Origin: Phyto melanocephala
Lineage: Eukaryota; Arthropoda; Insecta; Diptera; Rhinophoridae
NCBI GenBank assembly: GCA_941918925.1
Contig: OW799234.1
Location: 132,908,895-132,972,894 of the forward strand
DNA: 64,000 nt
Direction: 5' to 3'
Shown here: piece after piece, positions 58,259 through 64,000 of the stretch
Layout of the letters: every line of letters starts with the position of its first letter
Numbering within the stretch: the first letter of the stretch is position 1
Notes under the pieces: generated by a model
Told to the model about the DNA's origin: nothing
The model's database searches: none
The model's input: only the letters and a program-made list of their open reading frames with translations
Position numbers and translations under genes: made by a program

Positions 58259-59323
58259 AAAGCCTTCGTTAGCCGAGCGCTGATGCAACCGTACTGTAAT
58301 GGAACGTACTGTAAGCACGTTTGTGCAGTTATAGAACATTAAAAACGTAACATATGTTTTTGACACTCCTTAACAAAACAGCATTAGTATAGGTAAATAA
58401 AGCAATTAAAAAAAATATTTTTCAAACAAGCCTGTGCTTTTTTCAATGGATATAGAAGAATTGTTTATTGATTTAAACCTTTGCCTGAACAAGTAAAATT
58501 AGATGTTCATCATCCATTTTATTAAAAATTACCAAGGAAACTTTAATTTCTTAAATTTAAAAACTTATTTTGTTTATTTTTTTTAATTTTGGTATAAAAA
58601 TAAACAGCTGATTATAAAACAGTGATGGGTATTACAATTTTACAAATGGTTTTTTATTACGAAGAAAAATTACCTAATGATATCAGAAAATATTTTGTAT
58701 ATTTATTTATGTATATTAATTTTAAATAAATAAAATTAAATTAATTTTTGAATAAATAAAAAAATAAATAAATAAATAAAATAATTAAAAATTTATTCTC
58801 TAGCATTTATAAATAAAATATAATAAACAAATTATAGTTTATTTGATATATGTGTTTATGTATGTATACAAATCAATTAATATTAATTAATAGATTTGAA
58901 TACAATTTTAATCTTTACATATTTCACATTTATTATACACAATGTATATACAAAGCGTATGTGCGAGACACTTAAAAGTCTCCAGTTTTGCAATTTTAAG
59001 GAGGAAATAATTATTATAGTGGTAATTGCGTTTCTAGCAAGTATAGCGAAAAAAGAAACAACAGTAATCAGAATAAAACATAGTATAAGTTTAAAATAGA
59101 CACAATAGTTCGCAAAACTGTATTTAAAAAATTCGTGAAGAAAAATAAATTAACACGCAAAGTACTAAAAGTTGTTTTATTTTTCTTTTGCGTATTAAAA
59201 TATATAAAAAAAAAGAACCATTAAAAAAGCAAAAATACCCTGAAATCATAAAACAAACAAGCAGACCATCACTGGCTTACAAATGTCACGTAAGAATGTA
59301 AGAAAATTCTATTTTATACAGAA

Positions 59324-60147
59324 CTAGCCAAACCCGGCGCGCGTTGCTACGCCCCTTAATGAATTTGAAATGCATTCTGAATTTTAATTGAATATCAAGT
59401 GCAAAAACCTAAATATTATAATTTTTTTTATGGGCGTGGCATTGCCCACTTTTTTAATCGCGAAATTGTAAAGTCATAACAGCTCAATATGTGTGCAAAG
59501 TTTCAGAAGAATCGGACCAGTGCAAGTACCTCAAAATTATAATTGTTTTTATGGGCGTGGCCCTGCCCACTTTTCTTTTCACGAAATTGTAAAGTCATAA
59601 TAGCTCAATATGTGTGCAAAGTTTCAGTATAATCGGTCTAGTGCAAGTACCTCAAAATAATACCTGTTTTTTATGGGCGTGGCACTGCCCACTTTTCTAA
59701 TTACGAAATTATGTAGTCATGGCAGCTCGATATGTGTGCAAAGTTTCAGAAAATTCGGTCCAGTGCAAGTAGCTAAAACTGATAACTAATTTTTTGTGGG
59801 CGTAGCCCCGCCCACTTTTTAATCACGAAATTATAAAGTCATGACAGCTTAATATGTGTGCAAAGTTTCAGAAAAATCGGTCCAGCGCAAGTACCTCAAA
59901 ATTTAAACTTTTTTAGGGGCGTGGCCCCGCCCACTTTACTTATCACAAAATTTTTTAGTCATGACAGCTCGATATGTGTGCAAAGTTTCAGAAAAATCGG
60001 TCAAGTGCAAGTAGCTAAAACTGATAACTAATTTTTTATGGGCGTGGCCCCGCCCACTTTTTTCCACCCATAAACACTCCCTGGTATGTGTACAACAACT
60101 TACCAAAGTTTGAGCCCGATCGGTTTTACAGTTTCGGAGTCTATAGC

Positions 60148-60184
<37 letters not shown>

Positions 60185-60204
60185 TTCACTTTTATATATA
60201 TAGA
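59324..60204 (-). mobile_element. Complete Helitron (881 bp) with about six ~121-bp units
   Basis: Minus strand: A|TCTATATATATAAAAGTGAA at 60204, a (TG)n tract, GAAACTGTAAAACCGATCGG, six tandem units with GGGCGTGGC..GCCCAC, then GGGGCGTAGCAACGCGCGCC and CTAG at 59324, followed by T. The 5'-TC, 3' hairpin, CTAG and A|T target are all canonical. No Rep/helicase is encoded. Confidence 0.9.
60152..60180. repeat. (AC)n microsatellite
   Basis: About 14 AC units inside the Helitron 5' region. Confidence 0.95.
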
Positions 60205-60322
60205 TGGTACGTTCCGGTTACAGTACGTTAAATTTCGCTAAGCTTTTGCATTGTTTCTCATAAGCCAAAAACGAACAGCTGATACATTACAGTACGGATG
60301 CGCTCGGCTAACTGAGGCTTAA

Positions 60323-61008
60323 ATGAGCGCTTACAGTAAACATTTTACATTAATTGTTACAAAAACAAAATACACGTGAAGTTTTTACTCAAAGCGATCG
60401 TTTGAATTCTAAAATAAGTTTAATATTTTCCTTTTTGGATAGGCAATCATACGTCTGGAGAAAGATAAAGGAATAGTAATACCCTTGTAATACTTATAGC
60501 CTTACAATAGAGCGTGGCTCTAGAATGATTTGGGGTTTTATATATTATATGCTGTCCATGTGAGATAGTTGTTATGGATGAAATAATAAATCAGTGCTAT
60601 TACATGACAATATATAAGAAAAGTCAAGCAGTTGCTGCAATACTCTTGAGCATTTGAGAAAATTTTTAAATCTACCAAGACAATTACCCGAAACAGTTGT
60701 TGTATATTAAATTCATAGGTTTTATGGCCATTTTTGGAAAATGAGTTAAAATAGAGTGAGTTTTTACCGTGGCATAGTGGTGCCATTTGTGTCTTTTCGG
60801 TGCAAAACCCAACTTGAACCAAATGCGAAAATCAAAAAAAGCGGTTATGCTGATACATTTCATCATATCGTGAGAACGAAAAATCTGATTTTTATCAAAA
60901 TACTAGTAAATGGTTAACAATAAAATTTCCTTTAAGTCAGCTTAATTACGTTTTTTTTTACTTTTTCCAGAGTTTAGGAGCATTGGAATGATGAGATTTG
61001 AAATTAGC
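60323..61008. other. Unassigned sequence
   Basis: 60720-60860 in minus orientation weakly recalls mariner wording (FRIWFKLGFAPKRHKWHH) but not enough to call. Confidence 0.3.
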
Positions 61009-61034
61009 GGGGGGGGGGGGGGGGGGGGGGGGGG
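61009..61034. repeat. Homopolymer of 26 G
   Basis: Uninterrupted G26 in otherwise AT-rich DNA. Confidence 0.95.
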
Positions 61035-61047
61035 TTGCTTTAATATC

Positions 61048-61215
61048 ATGTGAGATAAGGCCATGATGGCTTTATTGCTCAATTGAATGGGAGATAAAGC
61101 CATAATGGCCTTATTGCCCAATCATTGAGAGGTAAGGCCATATTTAAAATTTTGCGAAATGAGAGATAAAGCCATATTTTTTTTTCGTAAATGAGAGATA
61201 AAGCCATATTTTTTC
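61048..61215. repeat. GAGATAAAGCCATA-type degenerate tandem repeat
   Basis: GAGATAAGGCCAT, GAGATAAAGCCATA, GAGGTAAGGCCATA, GAGATAAAGCCATA and GAGATAAAGCCATA follow each other with variable spacers. Confidence 0.8.
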
Positions 61216-61254
61216 AGAATATTGTTATAATTATTTTTATAATTAATTAATTTT

Positions 61255-61558
61255 TATTCTTGTGACGCACGCAGGAAAACTTTATTCAGCGAAGCCACCT
61301 GCCGCGTCCAACTGGAGGAGAAAACCCGTAAGTACGGCCGCAGGCCGCCACGCGGAAAAACTTTAGTATGCGAGGCCAGATTTCAATACTTAACTTTACT
61401 GTTTCCGGGAAAAGATATTTTTATATTCTTGTGACGCACGCAGGAAAACTTTATTCAGCGAAGCCACCTGCCGCGTCCAACTGGAGGAGAAAACCCGTAA
61501 GCACGGCCTCAGGCCGCAACGCAGAGAAACTTTAGTATGCGAAGCCAGATTCCAATAA
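61255..61558. repeat. Direct duplication, ~130 bp, offset ~173 bp
   Basis: ATTCTTGTGACGCACGCAGG to TTTAGTATGCGA(G/A)GCCAGATT occurs at 61257-61390 and 61430-61558 with few differences. The unit is GC-richer than the flanks. Confidence 0.88.
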
Positions 61559-61629
61559 TAATAACATTCTGTTAAAAAATGTCTTCTCGGCGACTCTAAA
61601 GTTAAGTATTGTGATACAAACAATACAAT

Positions 61630-62103
61630 ATGAAATACATTCATACATATACAAAACATCCCATTGCAGAATTATAAATGGAGTTTACGTGTTTCCAAAA
61701 AAAAATAATTAAAAAAAATAAAAAAAAAGTATTACAAAAAAAAAAATTAAAAAAATTTAAAAAAAAAAACTTAAAAAATTAAAAAAAAATTAATAAAAAT
61801 ATAAATAAAAATATATAAAATAAAAAAATATATAAAATAAAAAAATATATAAAATAAAAAAAATATATAAAATAAAAAAATATAAAAAAAAATTTTTTGG
61901 CTCAGCTGGGATTCGATGCCACGTTTATTTACTCTAACCAGTATATATGTATGTTGTTGTTGTAATTATGAAATAAAAACAAGGTGGTCGTGGTTTTTTG
62001 CTCATATCTCAGAGGGGCGATTGTGCTGAATTTAAATAGCGATTCATTTCCGGATATTTCCGAAAGATTGATACCTTGTGCACCACAGGTGAAGGGTATA
62101 AAA
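61630..62103 (+). mobile_element. Family-H repeat, copy k, hairpin end missing
   Basis: A-rich centre (61700-61900), GGCTCAGCTGGGATTCGATG, AAGGTGGTCGTGG, then directly TGAATTTAAATAGCGATTCA and the terminus CACCACAGGTGAAGGGTATA. The ATAAAGTATATA landmark is deleted. Confidence 0.7.
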
Positions 62104-63232
62104 ACAAACAACTTTTTGCGCCGAACGCCTGAAAGCTGACTGGCAGAGCCGTCGTCAATTTTAGTGTCGGCTTAAAATTAGCTGCCGTTTACCATTTTTC
62201 AGTGCAAAGTGAATTACATTTTTAGGAATTCTAAGTAAATGGTGCAAGAGTATTCATTTTAAATGTCAAAAATTTGAAATAATTTTTCATAAATTATATT
62301 AAGGGACTGAAGAGCGCCAATGACTCTATGGCCAAAGGTAAACTTGGCGGGCTCTAAGGTACTCCTGAAGCTATATTGGGTATGTCTGAAATCCACTATT
62401 AAGGTTAAAATGAGAAGATGGATTAAATCAGAAGATGGGTTCGTGTTACTCAGGATCTGTGAGAATAAGAAAAAGATTTAGATTTGAAATTTATCCATTT
62501 TTTATACTTAGACCACGTAAGTCTCCGATTATGGGTGTTGGTTGTATCCTTTAGCATCCGACTTCACTTTTTCCTACCTAAAATAGAAATTAAACACGTA
62601 TGTCTTCTCAATCGTACCTTTTTTGGAAGCAATGATTCCTTTGTCAAAATTAACATTCCTGCAAAGTTAAAAAAATTATTGCTTTTAATATAAACTCTGC
62701 AAAGGAATTACCTGTACGGTTTAATTCAATTGACTCGAATTATTAGGTAAAATTTTTAAAATCAAAAGGTGCATGAGATATGCTTTTAGGTCTGAAAGAC
62801 ACAGAAAAAAATGCAATTGCATATTTGCGGTTTCTGCATAAAATTTTCCGAAAAAATTTTTTTAAAATCGATAACGTAACTTTTAAGTTTTAAATAATTT
62901 TGTATATTTCAGTTTTGTTACAATAACCAAACAAATTAAATTTTCACTTAAAGCTCTCATTTATAGTTGTAAGTTTGTACATAGAGAAAATGGTATCAGT
63001 TGTGAATACCAGAATCGTTGCCAATCGTATACTTAGTTTAGTTATGAAAGTAGAATTTTAAGGTTGTATTTACAGAATTTTCGTTCGGAAATATAAATAT
63101 GTATATATTGTTTTTTTTATTTAGTTTGTCGATTATTCAAGGGTTTTGAGTGTTCAAAATTTAAATCGTCCAACGTCGTCCTATTAGTATTTTGTTTTTA
63201 ATATTTGTATTTAAATTCTATCCAACTAATAA
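62104..63232. other. Unassigned; partial mariner 3' flank
   Basis: 62205-62270 (CAGTGCAAAGTGAATTACAT..GCAAGAGTATTCATTTTAAA) repeats the sequence downstream of the mariner remnant at 24338-24400. The rest is unassigned. Confidence 0.4.
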
Positions 63233-63234
63233 TA

Positions 63235-63913
63235 AAGGGTCCACGTTTTTTTTTCAACTAGTGCTTATTTCGTGAATGGTAACACTTAGTTCATGTCTGA
63301 TTTGACAGATAATTAGGGCTTAATCGGCTCCTATATTCATAAGCTTTCAGAAAATATATACTTTATGGAGTCGGAAATGAAAACTGTAAAAATTACAAAC
63401 GGAATGACAAAGCTATATATACCCTTGTGCACCACAGGTGAGGGGTATAAAAAGTGTAGCTGCGGCTGTGTGGCACGTAGCGCCGTCCTGTTGAAACCAA
63501 ATGTTGCCAATATTCTCCTATTTAATTTTAGTGAACAAAAATTTGTTCAACATGGCCCGATAACGATCGCCATTGACTACGGCCACTCCTTGCTCATTTT
63601 CGAAGAAAAATGGCCCAATTATGACTAGACCAAAATCCGCACAAAATAGTGACTCGTTTTGGGTGTATCGGCTTTTCAATGTATGCGTGCGGGTTTTCTG
63701 TGCCCCAAATGCGACAATTTTGATTGTTTACATACCCGCCAAGATCAAAATAAACTTGTTTTTGGCAAAATTGGCCAAAGTAATGTCGCATACACAACCG
63801 TATTCGTTCAGCGGAAGGATAAAACTAATTATCTGTCAAATCAGACATGAGCTAAGTGTTACCATTCACGAAATAAGCACTAGTTGAAAATAAAAGTTAG
63901 ATGGCGGACCCTT
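63235..63913 (-). mobile_element. mariner deletion derivative (679 bp) with TA duplication
   Basis: Ends AAGGGTCC with TA on both sides (63233-63234, 63914-63915). The ~80-bp inverted repeats run through CAACTAGTGCTTATTTCGTG and TCATGTCTGATTTGACAGAT. The minus strand keeps transposase pieces NQNCRIWGTENPHAYIEKPI and IWFQQDGATCHTA with the catalytic Asp intact. A family-H fragment (63318-63450) replaces the rest of the coding region. Confidence 0.87.
63318..63450 (+). mobile_element. Family-H fragment, copy l, inside a mariner
   Basis: GGCTTAATCGGCTCCTATAT, CTTTATGGAGTCGGAAATGA and the terminus CACCACAGGTGAGGGGTATA. Confidence 0.75.
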
Positions 63914-64000
63914 TACCATGTTCTGAACTTTGATGTTTTGGATGTGTTACATAGTTACCTACAAAAATTTTTAAAGAATTTAGAAAAGAACATTTTCGGA

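Larger units (their letters stand above)
58259..60322. mobile_element. Inverted-repeat element containing a Helitron
   Basis: Left AAGCCTTCGTTAGCCGAGCG and right (inverted) AAGCCTCAGTTAGCCGAGCG, followed inside both ends by CCGTACTGTAATG and AACGTACTGTAA motifs. Without the Helitron it would be about 1.18 kb. No transposase was recognised; class unknown. Confidence 0.75.

Noticed and set aside
61048..61558. CRISPR-like or satellite interpretation of the short repeats
   Set aside because: Spacing and sequence are irregular, and the organism is a eukaryote.
61396..61659. 87-codon minus-strand frame
   Set aside because: Covers the GC-richer direct duplication; no recognisable motif, and the two copies do not keep one frame.
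1..64000. piRNA cluster interpretation of the dense nested transposons
   Set aside because: Density and nesting fit, but many elements are on both strands around ordinary genes, and no small-RNA evidence can be seen in sequence.
1..64000. tRNA, rRNA or snRNA genes
   Set aside because: No cloverleaf with conserved A and B boxes or other RNA gene signature was found by eye.

Overview
The window is nuclear DNA of an insect, most likely a higher fly (cyclorrhaphan Diptera, perhaps a calyptrate). The reasons are the very AT-rich base composition, short GT-AG introns (61-63 bp) next to TE-inflated ones, three genes that resemble Drosophila genes and keep human-like exon junctions, and dipteran-type transposable elements (I-like and LOA/R1-like LINEs, Helitrons, hAT, piggyBac, mariner). 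Nothing prokaryotic is present. The species call is inference.

Only three protein genes could be assembled, each by joining exons at GT-AG sites in the correct phase. (1) 215-1016 (+): a PAF-acetylhydrolase Ib alpha-type protein (225 aa) whose catalytic Ser and His are replaced. (2) 13063-25422 (-): stasimon/TMEM41B (329 aa) in four exons, with an 8.8-kb third intron that holds a full-length LINE. (3) 41251-42801 (-): an ILRUN (C6orf106) homologue (272 aa) in two exons. A possible small exon lies at 2437-2498 (+).

Most of the rest is transposon, often nested. 3.0-9.1 kb: an I-like LINE (- strand, 5' truncated, one frameshift). 9.1-11.0 kb: Helitron ends with a ~121-bp tandem array and a hairpin-ended repeat inserted in a second Helitron. 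14.2 kb: a hAT-type MITE. 15.96-21.57 kb: a full-length I-like LINE with both ORFs open and a recognisable Inr+DPE promoter, but YADN in place of YADD. It meets a decayed related LINE tail-to-tail. 22.6 kb: a small Helitron. 26.5-31.9 kb: a LOA/R1-like LINE remnant with a 772-bp hAT inserted in its RNase H region. 32.5-33.5 kb: a palindromic MITE and a hAT inserted into the end of another MITE. 34.5-40.3 kb: mariner copies, a piggyBac remnant inserted at TTAA inside a mariner, and a 646-bp foldback element. 43-63 kb: more copies of the hairpin-ended family, a 1186-bp hAT derivative, LINE and Tc1 remnants, a second array-bearing Helitron nested in another element, a 26-G run, and a mariner with intact ends.

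The host genes look unrelated in function: inactive PAF-AH-like subunit, ER lipid scramblase/autophagy factor, and innate-signalling regulator. I see no multi-gene system. The value of the window is in its insertion archaeology and in several elements whose termini and target duplications can be read to the base.
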